Shown here in pieces: positions 18,188 to 27,356 of a stretch of 64,000 nt of DNA. The notes under the pieces are model-generated. The model was not told where the DNA came from. It was given only the letters and a program-made list of their open reading frames with translations, and made no database searches. Location: the NCBI RefSeq assembly GCF_001614315.2, contig NZ_LVEG02000016.1, positions 37,899 through 101,898 of the forward strand. The letters run 5' to 3'. The stretch comes from Halofilum ochraceum (GTDB lineage Bacteria > Pseudomonadota > Gammaproteobacteria > XJ16 > Halofilaceae). A program made the position numbers and the translations under genes. Positions within the stretch are counted from its first letter, which is position 1, and each line of letters begins with the position of its first letter.

Positions 18188-18318
18188 ACCAATGGCTGGC
18201 CTGGGATCGTGGGTGCGGGCCACGACCGGGGGAGTCAGGCCAGTGCCAGAGGGGGCACGGCGTTGCCGTCGATTCCCGCGTCGGCGTCGTACGCCCGCGT
18301 CATCGGCGGAACCCTTGT

Positions 18319-18609
18319 TCAATTGTTCGTGGTTCGAACTCCGGATGCGCTCAACTCCTCATGCCGCAGGAATTCATCCCACACCAGTGTATCATCAGAA
18401 TCACGGTCAAACTTGGCAAAATGTGTTGCCAGTCCCGGATTCGCCTGCGCTTCGCGCCGGCTGATCCGATCATCGGCATTGCGATCGAGGCGCTCGAATT
18501 CGGCCCTGGCGCGGCTCTCCAGATCACCGGTGGGCGTGGCCGTAGCGGCCAGCAGTGCACCCGAGATCAGGATCAGGCCCAGTGTCGTCGTGGCCGAGGC
18601 CGCTTTCAT
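18319..18609 (-). CDS. Small secreted EF-hand protein 1
   Basis: The 96-residue protein starts with a signal peptide (MKAASATTTLGLILISGALLA, cleaved near Ala-Ala) and carries two EF-hand-like loops, DRNADDRISRRE and DRDSDDTLVWDE. The second lacks some canonical ligands. Role unknown; periplasmic calcium binding is inferred. The start at 18609 was chosen because an upstream extension adds a non-signal Arg-rich stretch. It has its own terminator and lies beside a GNAT gene and a second EF-hand gene. Confidence 0.75.
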   Translation of the reverse strand: MKAASATTTLGLILISGALLAATATPTGDLESRARAEFERLDRNADDRISRREAQANPGLATHFAKFDRDSDDTLVWDEFLRHEELSASGVRTTNN

Positions 18610-18925
18610 GCATCGATCTCCAGCGCCGAATCGTTGCGGTCTGTCGCTTTGCCAGCGCCCGGCCCACCCGGCGCGCAATCAGTGCAATGCAGGCGTCGTG
18701 CCAACTTTATAAAGGCCCTTTTTTCAGGTAGTTATAGACACCTTCAGCGTCAAGGGCCGGAATCGAGCGGCACCGCGACCGGCACAGGCCATCGACAGCG
18801 CCACAACTGTCGCCGATTGGCGACACCCTGACGGTGCGGAATCCGCAGGTTATTGATTTTTGGGATTATTGATCTGTCGCCTGACGACGACAGGGCGACT
18901 CGCCACGGGGCAAATGGAGACCAGA

Positions 18926-19672
18926 ATGACGCAATCGGGCCGTGGGCTACAGGGAACAGCGACGGCGGGAGAACCGGTGCCGGAGCGGCGCCCCATGGAC
19001 CGCCCCACCCGCTCGCCGCTCGAGGGCACCGCCGTGACCGTGCGCCCCCTCGCTCCGGCGGAGGACCTGCCGGCGCTGTACAGCGCATCCCATGGCGATC
19101 CGGAGACCGAGGCCCTGTGGGCATGGATGCCCTATGGCCCGTTCGCCGACCGGGATGCGATGGGGGCATGGCTGGAGACCTGCGCGGCAAGCACGGATCC
19201 GGCGTTCCGCGCGGTGGTCGACCATGCCAGCGGCCGCCCGGTCGGGATGGTGAGCTACCTGAACATCGAACCGCCCCACCGGCGGCTGGAACTCGGCCAC
19301 ATCTGGTATGCGCCATCCGTGCAGCGCACGCGCACGAACACCGAGGTGATCCGCCTCCTGCTGGGCGAGGCATTCGACCGGCTTGGCTGCCGCAGGGTGG
19401 AGTGGAAATGCGACGCCCTGAACGCGCGCTCGCGGGCTGCCGCCCTGCGTCTGGGATTCCGCTTCGAGGGCGTGTTCCGCCAGCATATGATCGTCAAGGG
19501 CCGTAATCGGGACACGGCGTGGTTCGCGCTGATGGACGGGGATTGGCCCACGGTACGCGGCCATATGGATCGCTGGCTGGCCGCGGACGGAGCCGGGCTC
19601 TCACTGACCGCCCTGAACCGGCCGCTGGTCGAGTACGATCCGGCGGCCAGCGAGCAGCCCCCGGGTGGCTGA
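18926..19672 (+). CDS. GNAT N-acetyltransferase (RimJ/RimL-like)
   Basis: The 248-residue protein has the acetyltransferase fold: VTVRPLAPAEDLPALY near the start, then LELGHIWYAPSVQRTRTNTE as motif A region and CDALNARSRAAALRLGFRFEGVFR as the late strand-helix typical of RimJ/RimL-like enzymes that acylate N-terminal or small-molecule amines. The ATG at 18926 has GGAG eight bases upstream. It is the only rightward gene in this stretch and stands alone. Confidence 0.88.
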   Translation: MTQSGRGLQGTATAGEPVPERRPMDRPTRSPLEGTAVTVRPLAPAEDLPALYSASHGDPETEALWAWMPYGPFADRDAMGAWLETCAASTDPAFRAVVDHASGRPVGMVSYLNIEPPHRRLELGHIWYAPSVQRTRTNTEVIRLLLGEAFDRLGCRRVEWKCDALNARSRAAALRLGFRFEGVFRQHMIVKGRNRDTAWFALMDGDWPTVRGHMDRWLAADGAGLSLTALNRPLVEYDPAASEQPPGG

Positions 19673-19776
19673 TCGACCAGTCGCTGATTTGCCGCCGGGG
19701 GAGCATGGACACCGCCGTCCCGGCATCGCCGGAGACGGCCCCGGCGGCGAGGTTCCGTCCGCGCTGGACCGCCCAC

Positions 19777-19805
19777 AAAAAAAGCCCCGCTCTGAAGAGC
19801 GGGGC
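19777..19805 (-). terminator. Rho-independent terminator of EF-hand gene 2
   Basis: Strong GC stem GCCCCGCTCT/AGAGCGGGGC with a very short loop and seven Ts on the minus strand, placed just downstream of the 19857-20162 gene and convergent with the GNAT gene. Confidence 0.85.
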
Positions 19806-19856
19806 CACACCAGGGGGATCACCCTGTCACTTCACGACCGCATCGGTCGCCCGTGA

Positions 19857-20162
19857 TCAATAGTCCGTTTCACCTTCGGACTCTTCATCCATCGCCGGAT
19901 CCGACTCGGACTCTTCGCCCGCGTCCGGACCGCCGACGCCAACCTCGCTCTCGTCGAGCACGCCATCGGCGTTCGCATCGAGGGAGTCGAAGCTTTCCGC
20001 CAGGCCCGGCGCCGTTTCGGCTTCATCGCGGGTGACGATGCCGTCACCGTTCGCGTCGATTTCGCTGAATGACATGTCGGTCGCGCCTTCCTCGGTGGCG
20101 GCAAACACCGTACCGCTCGCCACCAGAAGCATCATCGGGAACAGCAGTTTCGTGTATTTCAT
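19857..20162 (-). CDS. Small secreted EF-hand protein 2
   Basis: The 101-residue protein has a clear signal peptide (MKYTKLLFPMMLLVASGTVFA) and two good EF-hand loops, DANGDGIVTRDE and DANADGVLDESE, followed by a strongly acidic tail. It is a calmodulin-like calcium binder, likely periplasmic; function unknown. It is a distant paralogue of the product at 18319-18609, separated from it by the GNAT gene. Confidence 0.8.
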   Translation of the reverse strand: MKYTKLLFPMMLLVASGTVFAATEEGATDMSFSEIDANGDGIVTRDEAETAPGLAESFDSLDANADGVLDESEVGVGGPDAGEESESDPAMDEESEGETDY

Positions 20163-20392
20163 GGCTGATTACCTCGGAAACCGCAAACTGCGGATACTCA
20201 TATCGAGTCGGCGGGATCGCCGCTCTGCCGGATGGGATTGCAAGCGCCGTGCCGCCTCCGACAATTTGTTCCCGATCAAGCACTTGCGGACATCCGACCG
20301 CTCGAGCGACAACTGCATGAACCACCCCGCGGGCGCGGGACGCGAAAGCTGTCGTCTGCCGCCGACATCACCCCCGCGATCCATCCCATGGA

Positions 20393-21730
20393 TCAGCCGG
20401 CGCTCTTGAAATCACCCGGGTCGATGTCGTGACGCGAGAGCAGTTTGTAGAACTCCGACCGGTTGCGCTGGGCCACGCGGGCGGCCTCGCTGACATTGCC
20501 CTCGGTCAGTTTCAGCAGGCGTACGAGGTAATCGCGCGTGAACTGGGCCCGGGCATCGGCGACCGAGGGGAACGCGGTAACCTCATCGCCGAGGCTCCGC
20601 CGTACCTGCTCGGCGGTGATTACCGTCCCCGGCGCGAGGGCGACGTGCTGCTCGACGACATTGTCGAGCTGGCGCACGTTGCCCGGCCAGCGCGCGGCGA
20701 CCATGCGTTCCATCGCCTCGGGCGCATAGACCTTGACCCGCTCCCGGTCGCGCTCGGCCAGCGCGCGCAGGCGCCGGTTGATGAGCAGGGGGATGTCTTC
20801 GGGTCGTTCGCGCAGCGGTGGCAGCTGCAGCTCGATCACGTTCAGGCGGTAGAACAGGTCTTCGCGGAACTCGCCGGCGGCGATCGCCTCACTGAGCTGG
20901 CGGTGGGTGGCCGACAGGATGCGCACGTCGACCGGGAAATCGCGCGTGCCGCCGACCGGACGCACGCGCCGTTCCTGCAGGACCCGTAACAGCTTGACCT
21001 GCAGGGGCAGCGGCATATCGCCGATCTCGTCCAGCAGGAGGGTGCCACCGTCGGCCGAACGGATCAGGCCGGTCGTGGCCTGCTGAGCGCCGGTGAACGC
21101 ACCGCGTTCATGCCCCATCAGTTCGGATTCCAGCAGGCCCTCGGGCATGGCGCCGCAGTTGATGGCCACGAAGGGTCCGTCGCGCCGCGGGCTCGCGCGA
21201 TGCATGGCGCGCGCCAGCAGTTCCTTGCCGGTCCCGCTCTCGCCCCGGATGAGGACGCTGGTGCCGGTGGCCGCGACACGACGTGCCTGCTCCAGCAGTT
21301 CCTCCATGCGCGGACTGCGGGTGACCATCCCCGAGCGCCAGTCATCGGGTACGTCGGCGTGAGCGGTCAGATTCAGGGCCCGCTCGAGTTCGGACATCAA
21401 CTCTTCGCGGTCGACCGGCTTCGTGAGGAAGGCAACCGCGCCATGCTGGGTCGCGCTGACGGCGTCGGGGATCGTCCCGTGCGCGGTCAACAACAGGACC
21501 GGCACACCCGGCTGTCGGCGCTGCAGTTCCCGCAGCAGACCCAGGCCGTCCATACCGTCCATGCGCAGATCGGTGATCACGGCATCGGGCACCGATTGCT
21601 CCACGCGGGCCAACGCCGCGTTGGCCGAATCAGCGGTCTGGACGGTGTAACCCGCCGACTGCAACCGGATGTCGAGCAGGCGCAGCAGCGAGGGGTCGTC
21701 ATCGACGACCAGGATGTGTCCCGCTTTCAT
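20393..21730 (-). CDS. glrR: Sigma-54-dependent response regulator GlrR (QseF)
   Basis: The 445-residue protein has a receiver domain with phospho-acceptor Asp54 (VITDLRMDG), an AAA+ domain with Walker A GESGTGKE and the sigma-54 contact loop GAFTGA, and a C-terminal Fis-type helix-turn-helix. In enterobacteria GlrR activates the glmY small RNA and rpoE from sigma-54 promoters. It is the last gene of a sensor-lipoprotein-regulator operon and overlaps the lipoprotein gene by four bases. Confidence 0.92.
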   Translation of the reverse strand: MKAGHILVVDDDPSLLRLLDIRLQSAGYTVQTADSANAALARVEQSVPDAVITDLRMDGMDGLGLLRELQRRQPGVPVLLLTAHGTIPDAVSATQHGAVAFLTKPVDREELMSELERALNLTAHADVPDDWRSGMVTRSPRMEELLEQARRVAATGTSVLIRGESGTGKELLARAMHRASPRRDGPFVAINCGAMPEGLLESELMGHERGAFTGAQQATTGLIRSADGGTLLLDEIGDMPLPLQVKLLRVLQERRVRPVGGTRDFPVDVRILSATHRQLSEAIAAGEFREDLFYRLNVIELQLPPLRERPEDIPLLINRRLRALAERDRERVKVYAPEAMERMVAARWPGNVRQLDNVVEQHVALAPGTVITAEQVRRSLGDEVTAFPSVADARAQFTRDYLVRLLKLTEGNVSEAARVAQRNRSEFYKLLSRHDIDPGDFKSAG

Positions 21731-22278
21731 TCGCTGCCCCCTTCAGTGCCAGTCGAGCCACCACCACCGGCCCCGCGGCCGGAGTCGCCCTGTTCTCCAT
21801 CCGGGCCATTGCCCCCCATCTGCCGCTCCAGCGCCGTCAGTTCCTGGATCTGCTGCTGCAGCTGGCGATTTTGGGCGGCCAGGCCCACCGTCTCCTGCCG
21901 CAGTTCCAGCTGCGTACGCAGGTGGCGCAGGTGCAGGCGGACCAGCGCACGCGTCGGCGCATCGAGCGCGGTCGAGCGGGTCGCCAGGGCCTCCAGCGCG
22001 TCACGGGCGCCAGACGGATCATGGCCCTCGTGCCCCGGGGTGGCCAGCCACATGGCATGACGCAGCAGCGCGCCCGGCTCGTCGAGCGGCGCCGGCCGCC
22101 GCGCCGGCATGGTGGCCAGTTCGTCCGCCGGGGCGACCGCGAGGCGATCCGCGAAATACAGCAACTCCGCCACACGCGGATCCGATCGCGTGTCGTTGCG
22201 GATGGACTGCTCCGCGCCGAAACGGACGCAGCCCGTCAGCGCAACCACCGCGATGACCAGCATGGGCCCTGCCTTCAT
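21727..22278 (-). CDS. qseG: QseG-like lipoprotein of the GlrK/GlrR system
   Basis: The 183-residue protein has a lipoprotein signal ending LTGC, then a helical region with a Gln/Leu coiled coil (about 115-150) and a Gly/Ser-rich tail. Its position between glrK and glrR, with four-base overlaps at both ends, matches enterobacterial QseG, an outer-membrane lipoprotein that stimulates the kinase. Sequence similarity alone is weak, so the name rests mainly on context. Confidence 0.7.
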   Translation of the reverse strand: MKAGPMLVIAVVALTGCVRFGAEQSIRNDTRSDPRVAELLYFADRLAVAPADELATMPARRPAPLDEPGALLRHAMWLATPGHEGHDPSGARDALEALATRSTALDAPTRALVRLHLRHLRTQLELRQETVGLAAQNRQLQQQIQELTALERQMGGNGPDGEQGDSGRGAGGGGSTGTEGGSE

Positions 22279-23723
22279 TCGATTCCCCCGATACGTGGCC
22301 GTTGCTGGGCGTGCAGTGTTATACGGATATGGGCCCCGGGATACTCGCCGTCAACAATTTCGACCCGCCCATCGTGTGCCCGGACACAGTCGCGCACGAC
22401 CGACAGGCCGACACCGGTCCCGCGTACGTGCCCCTGGGGCGACGCCTCGCCCTGGAAAAAAGGCTCGAAGACATGGGGCCGTTCAGCGGCCGGGATTCCC
22501 GGCCCCTCGTCGGCGACCTCGATGATCAGGCGCTGGCCGCGCCGCCTGGCCCGCACGTAGAGCGCTCCCCCCTCGGGCGAGAAACGGATGGCGTTGCCGA
22601 TCAGATTCGATACCGCGCTCTGCAGCACGGAGCGGAAGCCGTCGAAGCCGCGCCCGTCGACCTGACGCTCCACCTCGAGCCGGGCACTGCTGATGGCGAG
22701 CCGATGGCGTGAGATGGCCTCGTCGATGAGGGCGGCCGGATCGATGTGCTCCGGTTTGCGGGACAGGTCCCGGGCACTCAGGACCAGCAGGTTCTCGATC
22801 AGCTGCTGGAGTTCGACACTGGAGCTGCGCAGGATGTCGACGATCTCGCGGTGCGCCGGGGTGTCCACGCCGACCGAGCCATCGGCGATCAGCTCCGTGC
22901 CCTCGCGGATCGCCGACAACGGGGTCTTCAGTTCGTGCGACATGTGCCGCAGGAAACGGTTCTTCTCCGCCTCCGAGCGATCCAGACGCACCCGCAGGCG
23001 CTCGAGTTCTTCGCCCAGATCGCGGATCTCCGGCGGCCCACCGACGGCGATGGGCGCCGGCGGCTCGACCGCACCGAGACTGCGGATCGCGCGACCCAGG
23101 CGCCCGATCGGCCGCAGGATCAGCCAGGCGAAAAGCGCGGTGAGGGCCAGCGTGATCGGGACCAGGGTGACCGTCAGCCAGAACAGGAACTCGCGCACCC
23201 GGGCCGACTGGCGCTCCAGCGCATCGAGTTCCGCGCGGATCGCGGTATCGGCGGCGCGGGCGATCCCCGTGGCCAGGTCCCGCATGCGGGCGAATCGTTC
23301 CAGTGCCGCGACCAGCGATTCGCTCGACGGGTCCGCCTCGGCGATGGCGCCCGACACCGACTCCGCTATGCCCCGGAGTTCCATGCGTGCGTCCGCGGCC
23401 CCTGGATCGAGGCTCACGGAGCCCAGCGAATCCAGCGTCTCCGTGAGTTGCGTGTGGCGCTCCTGGTAGAGACCCACCAGCTCGTCGCGTCCGAGGATCC
23501 GGTACTGGCGGGCGTTGCGTTCCATCTGCAGAAGCTGCGTCTCCAGCGTCTGCCCCTGGCGCGACAGCATGACGCCATCACGAACCAGCTGCTCGCTGCG
23601 CCGTGTCAGGCGATCCAGGTAGACCGAGCCACCGACCACGGCCACCAGCAACGGCAGTGCGACCAGCGCGAAGCCGGCCACCACCAGCATGACCATGGAG
23701 TAGAGCCGACGCCTCCCCCTCAA
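22275..23723 (-). CDS. glrK: Sensor histidine kinase GlrK (QseE)
   Basis: The 482-residue protein has an N-terminal membrane helix (about 10-30), a periplasmic helical sensor, a second helix (about 180-205), a HAMP region, a HisKA domain with the phospho-acceptor in MSHELKTPLSAIREG and a HATPase domain with N, G1 (DEGPGI) and G2 (GTGVGLSVV) boxes. It overlaps the ruvA stop by four bases, so it may be transcribed from the yebC-ruvCA operon. Confidence 0.93.
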   Translation of the reverse strand: MRGRRRLYSMVMLVVAGFALVALPLLVAVVGGSVYLDRLTRRSEQLVRDGVMLSRQGQTLETQLLQMERNARQYRILGRDELVGLYQERHTQLTETLDSLGSVSLDPGAADARMELRGIAESVSGAIAEADPSSESLVAALERFARMRDLATGIARAADTAIRAELDALERQSARVREFLFWLTVTLVPITLALTALFAWLILRPIGRLGRAIRSLGAVEPPAPIAVGGPPEIRDLGEELERLRVRLDRSEAEKNRFLRHMSHELKTPLSAIREGTELIADGSVGVDTPAHREIVDILRSSSVELQQLIENLLVLSARDLSRKPEHIDPAALIDEAISRHRLAISSARLEVERQVDGRGFDGFRSVLQSAVSNLIGNAIRFSPEGGALYVRARRRGQRLIIEVADEGPGIPAAERPHVFEPFFQGEASPQGHVRGTGVGLSVVRDCVRAHDGRVEIVDGEYPGAHIRITLHAQQRPRIGGIE

Positions 23724-24334
23724 CGCGCCGCCGCCTGGAGGGCACGGCGGATGATGTCCTCCGTGGACAGACCGTTGGTGTCGATCCCCCGGATCATCTT
23801 CGCCGCTTCCGCCTGGCGGTACCCCAGTGCCACCAGCGCGCTGGCGGCGTCGTTCACCGGATCGGCCGGCGCGTCGCCGTCGGCCGCCGGGGCCTGGCCC
23901 GCCGCGGCGGGCAGCGCGTCACGCAGATCGGTATCGCTGAGGCGATCGCGCATCTCGACGATCAGGCGCTCGGCCGTCTTCTTGCCGATGCCCGGCAGCT
24001 TCGTCAGGGCCGTGACATCGTCGGTCTCGATGCAGCGCGCGAAGGCGTCCGCGCTCATGCCGGACAGGACCGCCAGCGCCATCTTGGCGCCCACGCCGGA
24101 GACCTTGAGCAGTGCGCGGAACAGACGCCGTTCGGACTCGCGCGCGAAGGCGAACAGAAGCTGCGCATCCTCGCGCACGACGTGATGGGTGAACAGCGTG
24201 ACCGTCTCCCCCACCGCCGGCAGGTCGTAGAACGTGGACAGCGGCGCCTCGAGTTCATAGCCGACGCCGCCGACGTCGATCATCAGGCCCGGAGGCTGTT
24301 TCGACACCAGCGTGCCGCGGAGTCTGCCGATCAT
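23720..24334 (-). CDS. ruvA: Holliday junction DNA-binding protein RuvA
   Basis: The 204-residue protein begins [12 protein letters not shown] and has the OB-fold N-terminal domain, helix-hairpin-helix motifs ([13 protein letters not shown] and [15 protein letters not shown]) and the C-terminal RuvB-binding helix domain with [16 protein letters not shown]. Start overlaps ruvC by four bases. Confidence 0.97.
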   Translation of the reverse strand: MIGRLRGTLVSKQPPGLMIDVGGVGYELEAPLSTFYDLPAVGETVTLFTHHVVREDAQLLFAFARESERRLFRALLKVSGVGAKMALAVLSGMSADAFARCIETDDVTALTKLPGIGKKTAERLIVEMRDRLSDTDLRDALPAAAGQAPAADGDAPADPVNDAASALVALGYRQAEAAKMIRGIDTNGLSTEDIIRRALQAAAR

Positions 24335-24861
24335 TTCCAGCGTACCGATTTGCGTCGGCGGCCGGCGTTGAGCACCGGGGCCGGACGCGTGCGTGCATGG
24401 GCGTGGCAGAGCGCGATGCCGAGCGCATCGGCCGCATCCGCCTGCAGTTTGCCGTTGAGGCCGAGCAGCACCTTGACCATGTGCTGCACCTGCTCCTTGC
24501 CGGCGCCGCCGACGCCGACCAGCGTCTGTTTGACCAGCCGCGCCGGATACTCGCCCACCGGCAGCTCCGCGGCGACGCCGGCACAGATCGCGGCGCCGCG
24601 CGCCTGGCCGAGCTTGAGCGCGGACATGGCGTTGCGGGCGACGAACACCTCCTCGATACCCATCTCGGCGGGCCCGTGTTCCAGGATTACGGCGGCGACC
24701 TCGCGCTGGATCACGCCCAGGCGCTCGGGCAGCGAACCACTGCCCGTGGCGATGGCGCCGTGGGCGACGTGGTGGCTGCTGCGGCCATCGCTGTCGATCA
24801 CGCCCCACCCGGTCGTGACCGAACCGGGATCGATACCGATAATGCGAACGGATTCGGCCAC
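24331..24861 (-). CDS. ruvC: Crossover junction endonuclease RuvC
   Basis: The 176-residue nuclease has the RNase-H fold acidic residues: first Asp in [13 protein letters not shown], Glu in [10 protein letters not shown] and the C-terminal Asp pair in [15 protein letters not shown]. It resolves Holliday junctions. It precedes ruvA and follows yebC, as in Escherichia coli. Confidence 0.97.
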   Translation of the reverse strand: MAESVRIIGIDPGSVTTGWGVIDSDGRSSHHVAHGAIATGSGSLPERLGVIQREVAAVILEHGPAEMGIEEVFVARNAMSALKLGQARGAAICAGVAAELPVGEYPARLVKQTLVGVGGAGKEQVQHMVKVLLGLNGKLQADAADALGIALCHAHARTRPAPVLNAGRRRKSVRWK

Positions 24862-24876
24862 GCGCGGTTCGCCCGT

Positions 24877-25623
24877 TCAGCCAGTCGCGGCGACGGATTC
24901 GTCCGCGAACGAGGCGTTCGTGTAGACGTTCTGGACGTCGTCGAGGTCATCCAGCATCTCGAGCAGCTTGAGCGTGCGCTCGGCGTCCTCGCCGGTCAGT
25001 TCGGCCGTATTCTGCGGGCGCATGGTCACCTCGGCCGCCTCGGGTTCGAGCCCGGCCTCGATCAGGCCATCCCGCACCGCCGAGAACGACTCGGGGTCGA
25101 CAAGGACGTCCATCGAGCCGTCGTCGTTCGTCTCGAGTTCGTCGGCGCCCGCCTCCAGCGCGGCCTCCATCAGTGCGTCCTCGTCGGTCCCCGCCGGATA
25201 GCTGATCACGCCGGTATAGGTGAACAGGAAAGACACCGAACCATCCGTACCCAGATTGCCGCCGTGCTTCGAGAACGCATGCCGTACCTCGGCCACGGTG
25301 CGGTTGCGGTTGTCGGTCATGCAGTCGACCATGATGGCCGCACCGCCCGGACCGTAGCCCTCGAAGCGCGCCTCTTCGTAGGCCTCTCCCTCGAGCTCGC
25401 CGGCGCCCTTCTGGCGCACCCGCTCGACGTTGTCCTTGGGCATGTTGGCCGCGTAGGCCTTGTCGATCGCCAGGCGCAGGCGCGGATTCCAGTCGGGGTC
25501 GGGACTACCGGTGCGTGCGGCCACCATGATCTCGCGGCTCAGGCGCGAGAAGATCTTGCCGCGTTTCTTGTCTTCCGCGGCCTTCTTGTGCTTGATGTTC
25601 GCCCACTTGCTGTGTCCGGCCAT
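24877..25623 (-). CDS. yebC: YebC/PmpR-family DNA-binding regulatory protein (translation factor-like)
   Basis: The 248-residue protein begins with the family hallmark [14 protein letters not shown] and keeps the [10 protein letters not shown] and [22 protein letters not shown] motifs. Members were described as transcriptional regulators and more recently as ribosome-associated factors helping polyproline translation. Full length; start at 25623 is unambiguous. Confidence 0.96.
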   Translation of the reverse strand: MAGHSKWANIKHKKAAEDKKRGKIFSRLSREIMVAARTGSPDPDWNPRLRLAIDKAYAANMPKDNVERVRQKGAGELEGEAYEEARFEGYGPGGAAIMVDCMTDNRNRTVAEVRHAFSKHGGNLGTDGSVSFLFTYTGVISYPAGTDEDALMEAALEAGADELETNDDGSMDVLVDPESFSAVRDGLIEAGLEPEAAEVTMRPQNTAELTGEDAERTLKLLEMLDDLDDVQNVYTNASFADESVAATG

Positions 25624-25739
25624 TCCGCGCAAACCTCTTCGGGATCGGGGTCGATCAGTGTAGCAGGCCGGCCATCGCGCGAGCAGCCGCGCGGCGGGAC
25701 GAAACCCTCGTGATGAGCGTCCCGATCGGCACCATTCAC

Positions 25740-25886
25740 CGTAGGCCGGCTTGCGACCGAAGGCATCGCTGCGAGGAGCCGAAGGCGACGCGGCAGGAGC
25801 CAGCCGGCGGATCAGTCGTCGAGGGCGGCACCTCGGGCCGTGCACGCGCACGCCGGCTGTTGCCTGCCGGCAAAAGCCGGCCTACG
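25740..25886. repeat. GTAGGCCGGCTT palindromic repeat, copy 1
   Basis: Perfect 13-bp terminal inverted arms CGTAGGCCGGCTT / AAGCCGGCCTACG enclose about 120 bp with secondary palindromes (AGCCAGCCGGCGGATC and GCCGGCTGTTGCCTGCCGGC). It occupies the space between yebC and the Nudix-hydrolase fusion. A shorter relative is at 58502-58606. Confidence 0.8.
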
Positions 25887-25949
25887 CCCGGACCTCAGCG
25901 CGCACTCGGAGCCAACCCCGACATACGAGGGTGGCGCCCGCGGCGGGCG

Positions 25950-27011
25950 CTACGCAGTGCCCTCGCGATGTGACGGCAGGACACCGTCGCGCAGGTAGAC
26001 GGCGGTCATTCGGGCTACCCGCCGTGAGAGCAGCAGGCCCAGGTGCGTGGTCCGCGCGAGACGCACGGGTCCGCCCGGGCCCCGGATGTCTTCGAGAGCA
26101 ACCGTTCCGTCATTGGGCCCAGGCAGGCGCCCGAGGAGCCGCCCCGGTCCGCAGGCGCGGACGCCGGCGATCCGCGCGACCGGAATATCCCGTGGCCAGT
26201 GATCGGCCCCCTCGGTCAGCGGTTTGCCCGCCGCGCCGAGCGTCTGCCCCAGGCCTCGATGTTCAAGGTGGTCGGCGGCGGTAGCGCCCTGCAGTGGGCT
26301 CCCCAGCAGCACCGCCCGCCCCGCGCGCGCAGGGCGATACGCGCCGAGGAGTTGTGCGAGCACGAAGCCACCGAGGCTGTGGCCGACGAAGTGCACGACC
26401 CGACCGTCAAGCCTGTCGACCTCGGCCCCGAGCCTTTCGGCCGCGGCGGCCGGCGATTCCTTCGTCGTGTGCCAGCCGAAGATCGCCACGCCGAAACCGG
26501 CAGCCCGCAACCGCCGCGCCAGCAGGCGCATGGAATGCGGGCCGATCCAGAGGCCATGGACCAGCACGACGGTCGTCTGGGCGGGGTCGCTGTCCAGCGA
26601 CCGGATCGCCGCCCGGTTGGCCCAGGAAGTCGCCCTTTCCGCCGCGTCGGGGATATCGAGCCAGACATGACGGTCGTGCTCGGCGGGATCGAGTCGGGGC
26701 CGGCAGCGGACACCGACGCCCAGGCGGAATTCATGCTCGAGGTTATGGGTGACTTCGGGGGCGTAACGGTCGCGCCATTCGGGGGCGATGGGGAATCGCC
26801 GCCGCCGGTGGCAGTCGACAATGCCGCTGCCATCGAGGCCCGTCTCTTCCGCCAGTTCACGCCGCGCGGCCTCGATCGGCGCCTCGCCGGGTTCGAGGCT
26901 GCCGGTGACCGACTGCCAGAAATCCTCGCGATCCGCACGCCGCAGCAGCAGCACCTCGCCATCGGCGGTGTGCACCAGGACAAGGACGGATTCGGGGCGT
27001 TTGAAGTTCAC
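25950..27011 (-). CDS. Fusion of dihydroneopterin-triphosphate pyrophosphatase (NudB) and an alpha/beta hydrolase
   Basis: The 353-residue protein has two domains in one frame. Residues 1-140 are a Nudix hydrolase with the complete Nudix box (G37 to about 59, with REL-x-EE-x-G) and NudB-like THNLEHEFRL; this enzyme removes pyrophosphate from dihydroneopterin triphosphate in folate synthesis. Residues 145-350 are a serine hydrolase with oxyanion VHG (151-153), nucleophile Ser212 in GHSLGG, and late Asp (PNDGTV) and His (TTHLGL) positions fit for a triad. The location aspS-nudB-yebC-ruvC is the normal nudB locus, so the hydrolase is an added domain. No stop or frameshift interrupts the junction. 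Confidence 0.85.
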   Translation of the reverse strand: MNFKRPESVLVLVHTADGEVLLLRRADREDFWQSVTGSLEPGEAPIEAARRELAEETGLDGSGIVDCHRRRRFPIAPEWRDRYAPEVTHNLEHEFRLGVGVRCRPRLDPAEHDRHVWLDIPDAAERATSWANRAAIRSLDSDPAQTTVVLVHGLWIGPHSMRLLARRLRAAGFGVAIFGWHTTKESPAAAAERLGAEVDRLDGRVVHFVGHSLGGFVLAQLLGAYRPARAGRAVLLGSPLQGATAADHLEHRGLGQTLGAAGKPLTEGADHWPRDIPVARIAGVRACGPGRLLGRLPGPNDGTVALEDIRGPGGPVRLARTTHLGLLLSRRVARMTAVYLRDGVLPSHREGTA

Positions 27012-27079
27012 GGGGTGACCGTTCCCTGGCGCGCCGGGTCAGCGACCAGCGCATTGTGCCGGATCGAGTGGGTTTCGTG

Positions 27080-27328
27080 GGTTCTCGCCAAGGCGCGGAG
27101 GGCGCCAGGGGACGCGAAGAAAACCGCGAGCCTGTAGGAGCGAGCTTGCTCGCGATTGTGCGCGCATTGCGCATCGGCTTTCGGGGAGTCCCATCAGGCT
27201 CCCGAGGCTTCTCCACTCGTCGCTGCAGGCACGAACCGCGTTGCAGGCACAATCGCGAGCAAGCTCGCTCCTACAATGTTGTGCCGTTCTTGGCGTTCCT
27301 TGGCGTCCTCCGCGCCTTGGCGAGAACC
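27080..27328. repeat. Composite REP element, copy 1 (GGTTCTCGCC ends, REP arms inside)
   Basis: Outer inverted ends GGTTCTCGCCAAGGCGCGGA / CGCGCCTTGGCGAGAACC enclose two perfect 24-bp REP arms in opposite orientation (27133-27156 and 27252-27275). It fills the 345-bp gap between the Nudix fusion and aspS; nothing else was seen there. Confidence 0.85.
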
Positions 27329-27356
27329 ATCAACCGAACATCCGGGCAAGAAGGCC

